A stretch of 64,000 nucleotides of DNA, taken from assembly GCF_037081675.1 (NCBI RefSeq), contig NZ_JAZAQL010000004.1, positions 62,001 through 126,000 on the forward strand. Reading direction: 5' to 3'. Below, piece after piece: positions 31,275 through 39,356 of the stretch. Position 1 is the first letter of the stretch; every line of letters starts with the position of its first letter. The translations under genes were made by a program, and so were the position numbers. The notes under the pieces are model-generated. The model did no database searches and was not told where the DNA came from. It saw only the letters and a list, made by a program, of their open reading frames with translations. The stretch comes from Halorubellus litoreus (GTDB taxonomy: Archaea; Halobacteriota; Halobacteria; Halobacteriales; Natrialbaceae).

Positions 31275-33755
31275 ATGACTGGTTCGACGCCCGACTGGGA
31301 GAGTTCGCTGGCGGACCTACCCGCTGCCCTCGAGGGAGAACTGTCGGAGCGAGAGCGAGCGGCGCTCCTCGCACCGGAAGGTGGCGACCTGGCTGGGCCG
31401 TCAGTCGTATTGTATCGACGTCAGGCGACTGCGACGCTGCTGGCTATGCTTGAGCGGGACGGAGCGCCGGTCGGTCGGCTGGTTCCGGTTCTGGCGTCGG
31501 TACTGGCTCGAGAGTTCGACCAGTCACGCCAGCAGCGTGTCACGGACCTGTTCAATGTCGGGACGGTGTCTCGGCAAATCTGTACGGAGATCGTGGAGTC
31601 GTTGGCCGGCCTGGACCCTGATGCAGTGATTTCGACGGTGCAGCGACGACACGCGGAACAGCTCTTTTTGGCGCTCGTTCCCGGGACGGCGCCGGACAGG
31701 TGCAGCGCCCTCAGGCGGGCAACCATGGAGGTCCTGGTCGCACTGACGAGGCAGCATCCCGACCTGATAGCGGAGGTATCGGTCACCCGGCGGCGCGAGG
31801 TCCTGCAGAATGCCGTCGAGCAACTGACGGCTATCGGGGAGCTGCCCGAGGTGACGGCGAACGAGGCGCAGCGACCGACCGACTACTTCGTCGTCAAACT
31901 CGTCGGCGGCGTCGCCGTCCGCTCTCCCGAGCGCGTGCTCACAGAAGCGGAGCGAGACCGAGTGCTCTCCATCGCGTCGGACGTGAACTCCATCGAAGTG
32001 CAGGCGTGGGGGCTGTTGAGCAGACTCGGAGCGACAGCGGGCGACGCCACGACTGATTCAGCGACGGTCGAGCGGGTACTCGTCGGTCTCTGCCCGCCAG
32101 CACCAGGCCGAGACGTCTCGTACTACGACGCCTCGCTTCGTGTCTTCCACGAACTACTGCAACTGGACGTGGTCCCACCCCAGTACGTCGATGCGATCGT
32201 GAGCGCCGTTCGGACGAGCGTGGTCGACCGACCAATCGGTAGCTACGGGATCGTCCGCGTGCAGTGGGCGCTTACCGTTCTGGTCGAGCTCGCCACGCAC
32301 GAGGAGGCGACCGCCGGTCACGTCGACGTGATGCGGTCGTTCATGCTCGAACTGGCGAGGGAGTCCGGGGACTCGGACGGTGACACGACCCGCGAGGTCG
32401 TGGCCTCGAAACTCGAAGCGCTCGAGGCGGCGACAGACGGTGGTGACGCGTGGTACGCAGACACCGTCGACTCGATACTCCAGGAGCTTCGGGTCGACGA
32501 TGGCGAGCGCCAGCGGCGCGCTCTCAGGGCGGGGAGCGTGCTCGCGCGCGTCCAGTGCCTCGACGACGAGAGCCGAACCAGGCTATTGGAGCGGTACTGC
32601 GGGCTATTGGAGCTTCCAGACGCCCCCAGAGCGGCTGTCGCGGTCGGGATTCGGGAGGTGGTCGGGTCGGGCGCGCTCAGGGCCGCGCAGTTCCGGCTGG
32701 TATTCGATGTGGTCCGAACGACCGTTCACTCGCTGCCAGCGGACGTGGCGGAGCACCTCTTCGCGGTCTATCAGCGAGCAGAGCAACTCACGGACGAACA
32801 GGCGAGTGCCGCGTTCGACGACCTCATCGAAGCCATGGAGCGCGAAAGCCAAGCGCTCCGGGACGTCGCGGTCACCACTCTCAGGACGCTCGTCGACCAC
32901 GGACGAGTCCCGGTGGAATCTCTCGGCCCGCACATCGAGGCCCTGTGCACCGCATCGCGTGATGGCATCCGGAAGCCCGCCCGGTTCGACCTCGTCGACC
33001 GGTTCGTCGCTACGGTCACGCTCGAGACCGACACCGTCGAGACCATCGAGCATGCGGTCTGGCAGACGATACGGCCAGCCACGCAGGACGAAGCGTCCGC
33101 AGCAACCCATATCGAGGTCAGGGACGGTGCGGGGCAAGCGTGTAGTATCCTGTCGAGGCTACTGCTCGCGGAGCACTCACTGACGGTCCCGAGAAGCGAA
33201 CTCGTCCGGGGCATCGCAGCGGTCTGCGCTCATGCCAACGATCAGCGGGGCGACGACGCCGCCTCGCACGCGATCGACGCGGCGAACCGACTGCTGTGCG
33301 CCGGTAGCCTCTCCGAGTCCGAGTGCAGGGAGGTGGTCTCGGGGCTCGTCGCTGCCCTCCGTGCTGGCGGCGCACGAAAAGCAGGGGCCGCCGCCGAGGC
33401 ACTACGAGCCGCCGTCGATTCGGGGGTCGATACGACCACGATCGTAACCGACCTGCTGCCCCTCGACACGTACCACTTCACCGATTACGCCTCGCACACG
33501 AATGCGCTCCTCGTCTCGAACCGACCACGGGGACGTGACAGCCCGCCAGATCCGCCACAGGAAGACTCCGAGAAGTGGGATGCAGTCGTCCCGTTGCTCG
33601 AGACACTGACGCGAGAGGACGGAGAGCTCGCAGCCGACCTCGACGACGACCTCCGCGGGGTGCTCGCCGACGTCGGTGTCGCGCCGAGCACTCGACTGGA
33701 CTGCGTCTCGGTTCTCTCCAGGACGCCTGCTGGCGCCGCTGGACACCGACCGTGA
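31275..33755 (+). CDS. Large helical-repeat (HEAT-like) protein A
   Basis: An 826-aa, wholly helical, cysteine-poor and acidic protein built from paired amphipathic helices of about 35-45 residues, as in HEAT/armadillo solenoids. It has no enzyme motif, signal or membrane helix, so it is presumably a cytosolic scaffold. Its N-terminal block (GRLVPVLASVLAREF... LFNVGTVSRQICTEIVESLAGLD) matches the protein encoded at 45366-47927 (GRLVPSLAGVLIDTA... VFGVGSAVRQVQLDATRALAALD), so the two are paralogues. A strong GAGGAG ribosome site lies 6-8 nt before the ATG, unlike the leaderless genes around it. Partner and role are unknown. Confidence 0.8.
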   Translation: MTGSTPDWESSLADLPAALEGELSERERAALLAPEGGDLAGPSVVLYRRQATATLLAMLERDGAPVGRLVPVLASVLAREFDQSRQQRVTDLFNVGTVSRQICTEIVESLAGLDPDAVISTVQRRHAEQLFLALVPGTAPDRCSALRRATMEVLVALTRQHPDLIAEVSVTRRREVLQNAVEQLTAIGELPEVTANEAQRPTDYFVVKLVGGVAVRSPERVLTEAERDRVLSIASDVNSIEVQAWGLLSRLGATAGDATTDSATVERVLVGLCPPAPGRDVSYYDASLRVFHELLQLDVVPPQYVDAIVSAVRTSVVDRPIGSYGIVRVQWALTVLVELATHEEATAGHVDVMRSFMLELARESGDSDGDTTREVVASKLEALEAATDGGDAWYADTVDSILQELRVDDGERQRRALRAGSVLARVQCLDDESRTRLLERYCGLLELPDAPRAAVAVGIREVVGSGALRAAQFRLVFDVVRTTVHSLPADVAEHLFAVYQRAEQLTDEQASAAFDDLIEAMERESQALRDVAVTTLRTLVDHGRVPVESLGPHIEALCTASRDGIRKPARFDLVDRFVATVTLETDTVETIEHAVWQTIRPATQDEASAATHIEVRDGAGQACSILSRLLLAEHSLTVPRSELVRGIAAVCAHANDQRGDDAASHAIDAANRLLCAGSLSESECREVVSGLVAALRAGGARKAGAAAEALRAAVDSGVDTTTIVTDLLPLDTYHFTDYASHTNALLVSNRPRGRDSPPDPPQEDSEKWDAVVPLLETLTREDGELAADLDDDLRGVLADVGVAPSTRLDCVSVLSRTPAGAAGHRP

Positions 33756-33911
33756 CGAGCCGCCGCGGCCGCTCGATGGCCCCTGGCCGACGGCGACAGT
33801 CGACGGCCTTCGGCAGACCACGGAGTCGAGGACTGTAGCGACGGGAGTAGGCCTTACAGGGTCTGTGGAGGCGTGCGGATGCCCTTTACGACCGATGCCA
33901 TCCGTACTGGT

Positions 33912-34880
33912 ATGTCCCAGTGGACGGGTAACGAGACGGTCGACGAAGCGGTCGCACGAACGCTCGCGGGCGAGGCCCTGACTCGCGAGGAGTGCCTGGC
34001 GCTCCTCGACGAGTCGGTGGACGCGCTCACCGAGGGCGCGGCGGTCGTCCGCGACGAACTGGCGGGGGAGGGCGTGACGACGCGCGGCCTCGGGTACGTG
34101 ACCCGTGGTATCTGCAGTCAGGACTGCGGATTCTGCGCGTACTCGGCGCGGCACGACGCGGACGTCGAGCAGCACGGCGTCATCGAGCGCGAGAAGCTCC
34201 GGGACGCGGCGAAGCGCGCCGAGCGCAAGGGCGCGGAGCGGTTCAATATCGTGTCGACGCGCCGGGGCGCGGACAGCGCGCTCCGCACCGACGAGTGGCA
34301 GGAGGTCCTGGGCGCTATCGAGACCATCCGCGAGGAGACCGACCTCGAGGTCGACGCGTGCCTCGGGTTCCTCGAGCCCGACGAGGCCGAGCGCCTCGCG
34401 GGCGAGGGCGTAAAGCACTACGTGCACATGGTGGAGACGTCGCCGCGGTACTTCGAGGAGATCACGAGCACGCACACGTTCGAGGAGCGCCGGCGGACGC
34501 TCGAGGTCGCGCGCGAGGCCGGCATCGACCTCATCTCCGGCATCATCGTCGGCATGGGCGAGACCCCAGTGGACCGCGTGGACGCGGCGCGCGAGCTCCG
34601 CGACATCGGCATCGACGTGTTCTCGCTGAACGTCCTCTCCCCGGTCGCCGGCACGCCCGTCGCCGAGGAGGTCGGGACGACGCCCGACATCACGCGCGAG
34701 GGCATCCTCCAGACGCTCGCGGTCGTCCGGTTCGTCCACCCCGAGATCCGCATCGACACGAACACCGCTCGCGCCCCCATCACGCGCGAGGAGTTCCTCG
34801 AGGCCAGCGGGAACAGCATCCAGCTCGGCGACATGATCCACTACGGCGACTACCCCGTGAGCGAGCGCGAAAGCGCCTGA
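33912..34880 (+). CDS. BioB-like radical SAM enzyme lacking biotin-synthase auxiliary-cluster ligands
   Basis: A 322-aa radical SAM protein most like biotin synthase: cluster motif C68-x3-C72-x2-C75 (GICSQDCGFCAYSARH), then DACLGFLEPDEAERLAGEGV and HMVETSPRYFEEITSTHTFEERRRTL (corresponding to the YNHNLDTS block) and SGIIVGMGET. Differences: where BioB has cysteine before SGGIVGLGET there is isoleucine (DLISGIIVG), the cysteine after the first barrel strand is absent (RFNIVSTRRGAD), and the N-H-N-L-D block reads V-H-M-V-E. At least two of the [2Fe-2S] ligands are therefore missing, so sulfur insertion as in BioB is doubtful. TATA-like CCCTTTACGA about 28 nt upstream supports the 33912 start. 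Substrate unknown. Confidence 0.85.
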   Translation: MSQWTGNETVDEAVARTLAGEALTREECLALLDESVDALTEGAAVVRDELAGEGVTTRGLGYVTRGICSQDCGFCAYSARHDADVEQHGVIEREKLRDAAKRAERKGAERFNIVSTRRGADSALRTDEWQEVLGAIETIREETDLEVDACLGFLEPDEAERLAGEGVKHYVHMVETSPRYFEEITSTHTFEERRRTLEVAREAGIDLISGIIVGMGETPVDRVDAARELRDIGIDVFSLNVLSPVAGTPVAEEVGTTPDITREGILQTLAVVRFVHPEIRIDTNTARAPITREEFLEASGNSIQLGDMIHYGDYPVSERESA

Positions 34881-34968
34881 ATCGCGACGTCGTCATCGAC
34901 CGATGGCGGTGCGGTACAGGTCCTGTAGGCCTCGAATCTCCTTTTTGCGTCGGTGCTGCGTGCTACCG

Positions 34969-35676
34969 ATGAAGATGTTCGCGAGGACGCTCTCGACGAT
35001 GCAGGCGCGACTGTTCGGGGACGCCGACGGCGTGGACGACCTGAGTGACGTCGATAGGGAGACGGTCGCGCGGCGACTCCGCGAGGTCGAGCGCGAGAAA
35101 CGCGAGGTACGCGAGGAACTCGAGTCCCTGCACGCTCGCTACCAGCGGGTCGTGGCCAGGGCCGAACGCGCCGACGAGACGGCGCTGGACGTGGTCCGCG
35201 GTGACCTGTCGCGGGTCGTCGAGGCGGCCGCGGTGGCGCGAGCGAGGCACCGGCGGACGAGGCTGCAGCATCGGTTCCTGTTGTTAGTCGCAGCTCCCGA
35301 CCGCTCGCCGCGCTCGCTCGCGGACTTGGACGTCGACCTCCACGACGAGTCCACGGGCGTTCGCGCCCCGCTCTGGGTGGCACCGGGGCACCTGGACCCA
35401 CCCCGAGTCAGGAACGACGACCCAATCGACGGCGACGACCTGGCCGCTCGCGTTCGTGGCGAACTCGGCGACGTCGACGCCGCGGTCGAAGCCGTAGTGA
35501 CGGCCGGGCGGACCGACGCGCCGGTGCCGACGCTTCCCGAGCTCCTCGACGCGGACGCCGGCGACGACTGCGACGAGTACCTGATTACGGAAGCAGCCGG
35601 GAGCGTCGACGACGAGGAAACCGAGGGGGCGCCGAGTCGCGTGCTGGCGTCGCGTCAGGACGAACGCGAGTCGTAG
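34969..35676 (+). CDS. Coiled-coil protein A (paralogue of the 53079 protein)
   Basis: A 235-aa protein: a short amphipathic N-terminus (MKMFARTLSTMQARLFGD), an acidic patch (DDLSDVD), then a long arginine/glutamate-rich coiled coil (residues about 25-105, for example VEREKREVREELESLHARY), and an acidic C-terminal region with GELGDVDAAVEAVV and a tail ending in DEYL and disordered residues. The same order of segments and about 40% identical residues over the coil are found in the protein at 53079, so this is a two-member family within the window. No known domain. An AT-rich CTTTTTG box lies about 27 nt upstream of the chosen ATG. Confidence 0.75.
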   Translation: MKMFARTLSTMQARLFGDADGVDDLSDVDRETVARRLREVEREKREVREELESLHARYQRVVARAERADETALDVVRGDLSRVVEAAAVARARHRRTRLQHRFLLLVAAPDRSPRSLADLDVDLHDESTGVRAPLWVAPGHLDPPRVRNDDPIDGDDLAARVRGELGDVDAAVEAVVTAGRTDAPVPTLPELLDADAGDDCDEYLITEAAGSVDDEETEGAPSRVLASRQDERES

Positions 35677-35743
35677 GTGGCCCAGACTCCGAGTCCTGGG
35701 ACGTCGGTGACGAGCGTTCTGGCGGTGAGCGGGAGCCGAGCTC

Positions 35744-36514
35744 TCAGCGGTGCGGTTCGGGCATGAGCGCCTGGAACTCCTGGGCGGCGAGCCAGTCGCA
35801 GAGGTCGACGAGTTGCTCGGTCGCGGCCTCGAACAGCTGTTCGCCTTTGGCGGCGGTGGCGTCGGTCTGGTCGCCGATGACGCCGTTGGGGGTGTTGTCG
35901 ATGGCGTCGTAGTACGTGCGGGCGCCGTTGACGATGGTGTCGTTGGTGGTGACGTCGACGACGCCGCCGTCGCGGGCGTCCGCGAGGCGGTCGTCGTGGA
36001 CGAGGTCGGGGGCGAGGTGCTGGACGAGCGCGGTCTCCTTCGGGCCGCCGTGCGGGCCGGGGTGCTCGAACAGGTCGTCGACGAGGTCGGGGATGCTCTC
36101 GTTCCACATCCACTCGATGGCGTAGAGGGCGTGGTCGTCGCGGAGGCGGCGACCGACCTCGCGGAGCGGGTCGACGTTGCTCCCGTGGGCGTTCACGTAG
36201 ACGACGCGGTCGACGCCGTGCTCGGTGAGGTTGCGCGTGATGGATTCGACGTAGTCGCGGAACGCGGGGGCGTCGGCCCACATCGTCCCGTGGAACTGGC
36301 GGTGGTGCGTGCTGACGCCGACCGTGACGGGGGGCGTGCAGAGGTAGCCGGCGCGGTCGGCGGCCTCGCGAGCGAACGCCTCCGCGATCAGGTGGTCGGT
36401 CGACTCGGGGAGGTGCGGGCCGTGCTGTTCGGTCGAGCCGACCGGCACGAGCGCGAGCGATTCCGTCTCGAAGTACGACTCCAAATCCGGCCACGCCTCG
36501 TCACCCAGGTACAT
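35744..36514 (-). CDS. Creatininase-family amidohydrolase
   Basis: A 256-aa metal-dependent hydrolase of the creatininase fold. The signature VPVGSTEQHGPHLPESTD (residues about 24-41) holds the metal-binding Glu, His and Asp; further family features are GVSTHHRQFHGTMW, YVNAHGSNVDPL and GPHGGPKETALV. Members hydrolyse small cyclic or linear amides (creatinine, the formamide in archaeal riboflavin/F420 synthesis, or a mycofactocin-type peptide). The window does not settle the substrate. Archaeal riboflavin formamide hydrolase is a reasonable possibility in haloarchaea. It is divergent from the aminotransferase gene with 109 nt between starts. Confidence 0.88.
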   Translation of the reverse strand: MYLGDEAWPDLESYFETESLALVPVGSTEQHGPHLPESTDHLIAEAFAREAADRAGYLCTPPVTVGVSTHHRQFHGTMWADAPAFRDYVESITRNLTEHGVDRVVYVNAHGSNVDPLREVGRRLRDDHALYAIEWMWNESIPDLVDDLFEHPGPHGGPKETALVQHLAPDLVHDDRLADARDGGVVDVTTNDTIVNGARTYYDAIDNTPNGVIGDQTDATAAKGEQLFEAATEQLVDLCDWLAAQEFQALMPEPHR

Positions 36515-36623
36515 ACACGGAGCACGCGTCGGCGTCGGCTTCAACACCGCCCGGCGGGTACAGGTCGTGTACGCGGCGTCGGGCGTCCTTGTGGGCTGAC
36601 GTCCTGCGTGCGGTCGAGAGACG

Positions 36624-37736
36624 ATGGACACAGCGGAACTGCGGGAGTCGATTCCGGCGGTGGAGGCGGCGACGTACCTGAACACCGGCGCGAGCGGGCC
36701 GTCGCCGCGACCCGTCGTCGACGCCGCCGTCGACGCGCTCCGCGAGCACGCCTACCGGGCGCCCGCCGAGGACGGAATGTACGCGTTCGGCGAGCGCGTG
36801 TTCGACGCGGCGCGCGAAGCGGTGGCCGACCACCTGGGGACGGTCCCGGGGAACGTCGCGCTCACGAACAGTACGGGCGACGGGCTCGCGCGAATCGCGG
36901 CGGCCGTGGACTGGGCGCCCGGCGACGTCGTGGTCCGCCTCGACCACGAGCACGCCGCGAACGTCCTGCCGTGGGCGCGCCTCGAACGCGAGGCCGACGT
37001 CGAGGTCCGAGTTGTGGAGACGCACGGCGGGCGCGTCGACCGCGGCGCGTTCGCGGACGCGGTCGCCGACGCCCGACTGGTCGCGTTCAGCTCTCTCTGC
37101 TGGACGAACGGCGTCCACCTCGACGTCCCCGAGCTGACAGCTATCGCGCAGGCGTCGGGGACGCGGGTGGTCGTGGACGCGGTGCAGTCGGTCGGCCAGC
37201 ACGCGGTCGACGTCACCGAGTGGGGCGCGGACGCGGTCGTCGCGTCGGGCCACAAGTGGCTGCTCGGGGACTGGGGGAGCGGGTTCGTCTACGTCGACCC
37301 CGGGTTCGCCGACGAACTCCACCCCGCGGTCCTCGGGTACTTCGGCGTCGAGTACCCGCCGACGGCGGACTACGACCTGAAATCGGGCGCGCAGCGCTTC
37401 GAGACGGGGACGCGATCGGTCGCGCCGTACGCCGCGCTCACCGAGGCCATCGCGACCATCGAAGCCGTCGGTATCGACACCATTGAGGCCGAGATCGAGC
37501 GCCTCACCGACCACCTCAAGGCCGCAGTCCCCGTGGACGCGCTGCACTCGCCGCCGCCGTTCGAGTCCGGGCTCGTCGCGCTCAGCGTCGACGACCCCGC
37601 CGCGACCGTCGCGCGACTCGCCGCGAACGACGTCCACGTCAAGACCGTCCCCGGCCCACGCGGCGAACTCGTCCGCGTCTCGCTGCACGCGTTCAACACC
37701 ATTCACGACGTGAACCAACTCCTCGCCGCGCTCTGA
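36624..37736 (+). CDS. Class V aminotransferase (PLP, cysteine desulfurase-like)
   Basis: A 370-aa fold-type I PLP enzyme. K211 in ASGHKWLLGDWGSGF is the Schiff-base lysine, D185 in RVVVDAVQSVGQH holds the pyridine nitrogen, and LDHEHAANVLPW supplies the ring-stacking histidine. The N-terminus (YLNTGASGPSPRPV) is typical of class V members. A catalytic cysteine loop like that of true IscS/SufS desulfurases is not evident, since the C-terminal third contains no cysteine, so it is more likely an aminotransferase, lyase or epimerase of the group. Standalone gene. Confidence 0.88.
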   Translation: MDTAELRESIPAVEAATYLNTGASGPSPRPVVDAAVDALREHAYRAPAEDGMYAFGERVFDAAREAVADHLGTVPGNVALTNSTGDGLARIAAAVDWAPGDVVVRLDHEHAANVLPWARLEREADVEVRVVETHGGRVDRGAFADAVADARLVAFSSLCWTNGVHLDVPELTAIAQASGTRVVVDAVQSVGQHAVDVTEWGADAVVASGHKWLLGDWGSGFVYVDPGFADELHPAVLGYFGVEYPPTADYDLKSGAQRFETGTRSVAPYAALTEAIATIEAVGIDTIEAEIERLTDHLKAAVPVDALHSPPPFESGLVALSVDDPAATVARLAANDVHVKTVPGPRGELVRVSLHAFNTIHDVNQLLAAL

Positions 37737-37856
37737 GCGTGATATCTGACCGCAACCGACGGGAGCACCCCCGCTGGCGAGGATGGAAACATCTCCGACC
37801 TACACGCGTCGGCAGCCGCCCCGAACGGTTTAGTCCGTCTCTCCGGACGTCGACGT

Positions 37857-38429
37857 ATGGTCGACTATCTCGTCTCGGACCTCCACCTCGATCATCGGAA
37901 CATCGTCGAGTACTGCAATCGCCCGTTCGACTCCGTCGAGGAGATGAACGACCAGCTCGTGTCGAACTGGCAGGCCGTCGTCGACCCCGACGACGTCGTG
38001 CTGTTCGGTGGCGACCTCACCATCCGCGAGTCCGCGAGCGCGCTCCTCAACTGGCTCGAGGCGCTCCCCGGCGAGATCGTGTTCGTCATCGGGAACCACG
38101 ACGGCACGCTCCTCAGCGAACGCGATGACGTCTACTTCGTGGAGGAGTACCGCTTCGAGCACCGGAACGTCCCGTTCCGCGTCGTCCACGACCCCGCCGA
38201 CGGCCCGTCGAACCAGACCGGCTGGCTCCTGCACGGCCACCACCACAACAACCACCCCGAGCAGTACCCGCTCGTCGCGCACGACACCAGGCGCGTGAAC
38301 TTCTCCGTGGAACTCATCGACTACCGCCCGCTCGCGATGGACCGCCTCGTCGACTACCTCGTCTGCGGCGAACGCTTCGCGGACAAGGCCGCAGCCGAGC
38401 GCGCGCTCGACGCCCAAGACGAGGCGTAA
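37857..38429 (+). CDS. Calcineurin-like metallophosphoesterase
   Basis: A 190-aa single-domain phosphoesterase with all five metal motifs: SDLHLDH (D8, H10), FGGDLT, GNHDGTL, and HGHHHNNH near residue 125. Binuclear metal phosphoesterases of this small size hydrolyse phosphodiesters or nucleotides. The substrate cannot be read from the sequence. TATA-like GTTTAGTCC about 27 nt upstream supports a leaderless mRNA starting at this ATG. The tiny zinc-ribbon gene follows after 5 nt. Confidence 0.9.
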   Translation: MVDYLVSDLHLDHRNIVEYCNRPFDSVEEMNDQLVSNWQAVVDPDDVVLFGGDLTIRESASALLNWLEALPGEIVFVIGNHDGTLLSERDDVYFVEEYRFEHRNVPFRVVHDPADGPSNQTGWLLHGHHHNNHPEQYPLVAHDTRRVNFSVELIDYRPLAMDRLVDYLVCGERFADKAAAERALDAQDEA

Positions 38430-38434
38430 TCTGG

Positions 38435-38587
38435 ATGGGGATTCCGACGCTTCACTGCCCGGAGTGCGGCGCGTACGTGCCGTGCTACAGCCAGATACCG
38501 GCCGACGTCGGCGACCCGACGGCCGAGGAGATAGAGAAGCGATGCGGCGACTGCGGGAACCGATTCACGGTCGCCGAGGGCATGTAG
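38435..38587 (+). CDS. 50-aa zinc-ribbon mini-protein
   Basis: ATG 38435 to TAG 38587. The product begins MGIPTLHCPECGAYVPC and ends KRCGDCGNRFTVAEGM, giving C-x2-C (C8, C11) and C-x2-C (C37, C40), plus C17. This is the CPxCG zinc-finger mini-protein pattern common in haloarchaea. The 5-nt gap after the phosphoesterase gene suggests co-transcription. Likely binds one zinc ion; partner unknown. Confidence 0.7.
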   Translation: MGIPTLHCPECGAYVPCYSQIPADVGDPTAEEIEKRCGDCGNRFTVAEGM

Positions 38588-38657
38588 CCCGACGACTGCC
38601 AGGACGGCTACAATCGACGTGAGGCGGCTCCCGGTTTCAATACCGTCGCGTCCGTCG

Positions 38658-39317
38658 ATGGCGGTACCTGGAGACATCTGGATGGCGACGAAACGCGAGT
38701 TGCAGGATATCTGCGTCGACGCGGCCGAACAGTTCCTCGAAACGTACGACGTCCAAGAGCGCCTCGCGGACTGGGAGGTGACCGACAATTTCCCGGTCGC
38801 CGCCATCGACGCGGGCGCCGACGAGCGGTTCCAGACGCGCTTCACGGTCGGCTCCGCGACCGACTCCGAGCCGCTATCGTTTTCTGCGAGGCGGTCGCGG
38901 GCCGACTTCGCGGTGTGGCTCGACACCGGCCACACGTACGGCGAGTTCGACGACGGCGCGTTCCAGCCTGACCGGGACGCTCCGGTCAGGGAGCCACTGC
39001 TGGTCGCGGAGATACTTGGCGATGACTACGTACAACGGAACTTCCAGTCGGCGGACGCGGACCCATTCGACGAGGCGGAGTCCCCGTACAGCCGTCGCAC
39101 GAGCCTCCCACACTTCCAGCACCGGACGTCGTCGGCCGGCCTGCTCTTCATCAGCGACTTCGAGGTCGAGTTCGTGCCGGCGCACGCCGAGGCCGCCATC
39201 CTGGCGTCCGACGACGACATCACCGAACCGGACGTCAGGGACACCATCCGATTCTCGCTCTCAGAGGTCCTGTTCCGGGTCAGCGGCCGGGAGTTCGACG
39301 TCAGAGACGACGCGTAG
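38658..39317 (+). CDS. Unknown soluble acidic protein
   Basis: A 219-aa alpha/beta protein with no cysteine pairs beyond C21, no signal and no recognised domain. It has an N-terminal helix (RELQDICVDAAEQFLETYDV) and then alternating strands (LLFISDFEVEFVP; DTIRFSLSEVLFRVSGREFD). ATG 38658 is preferred over 38682 because a TTTCAATA box lies about 25 nt upstream. It is convergent with the 1570-aa helical-repeat gene (40 nt between stops). Confidence 0.65.
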   Translation: MAVPGDIWMATKRELQDICVDAAEQFLETYDVQERLADWEVTDNFPVAAIDAGADERFQTRFTVGSATDSEPLSFSARRSRADFAVWLDTGHTYGEFDDGAFQPDRDAPVREPLLVAEILGDDYVQRNFQSADADPFDEAESPYSRRTSLPHFQHRTSSAGLLFISDFEVEFVPAHAEAAILASDDDITEPDVRDTIRFSLSEVLFRVSGREFDVRDDA

Positions 39318-39356
39318 CGGTGGTTCCGGGAGCGGATAGGGCGCGGCGGTTCCTCG

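Noticed and set aside
30941..31276. 111-aa minus-strand ORF in the gap before the 826-aa helical-repeat gene
   Set aside because: Composition (many Arg, His and Trp, little acid) is unlike haloarchaeal proteins and no start signal is visible.
37741..38128. 129-aa plus-strand ORF before and inside the phosphoesterase gene
   Set aside because: It overlaps the well-supported metallophosphoesterase in another frame and has a shadow-like arginine/proline composition.
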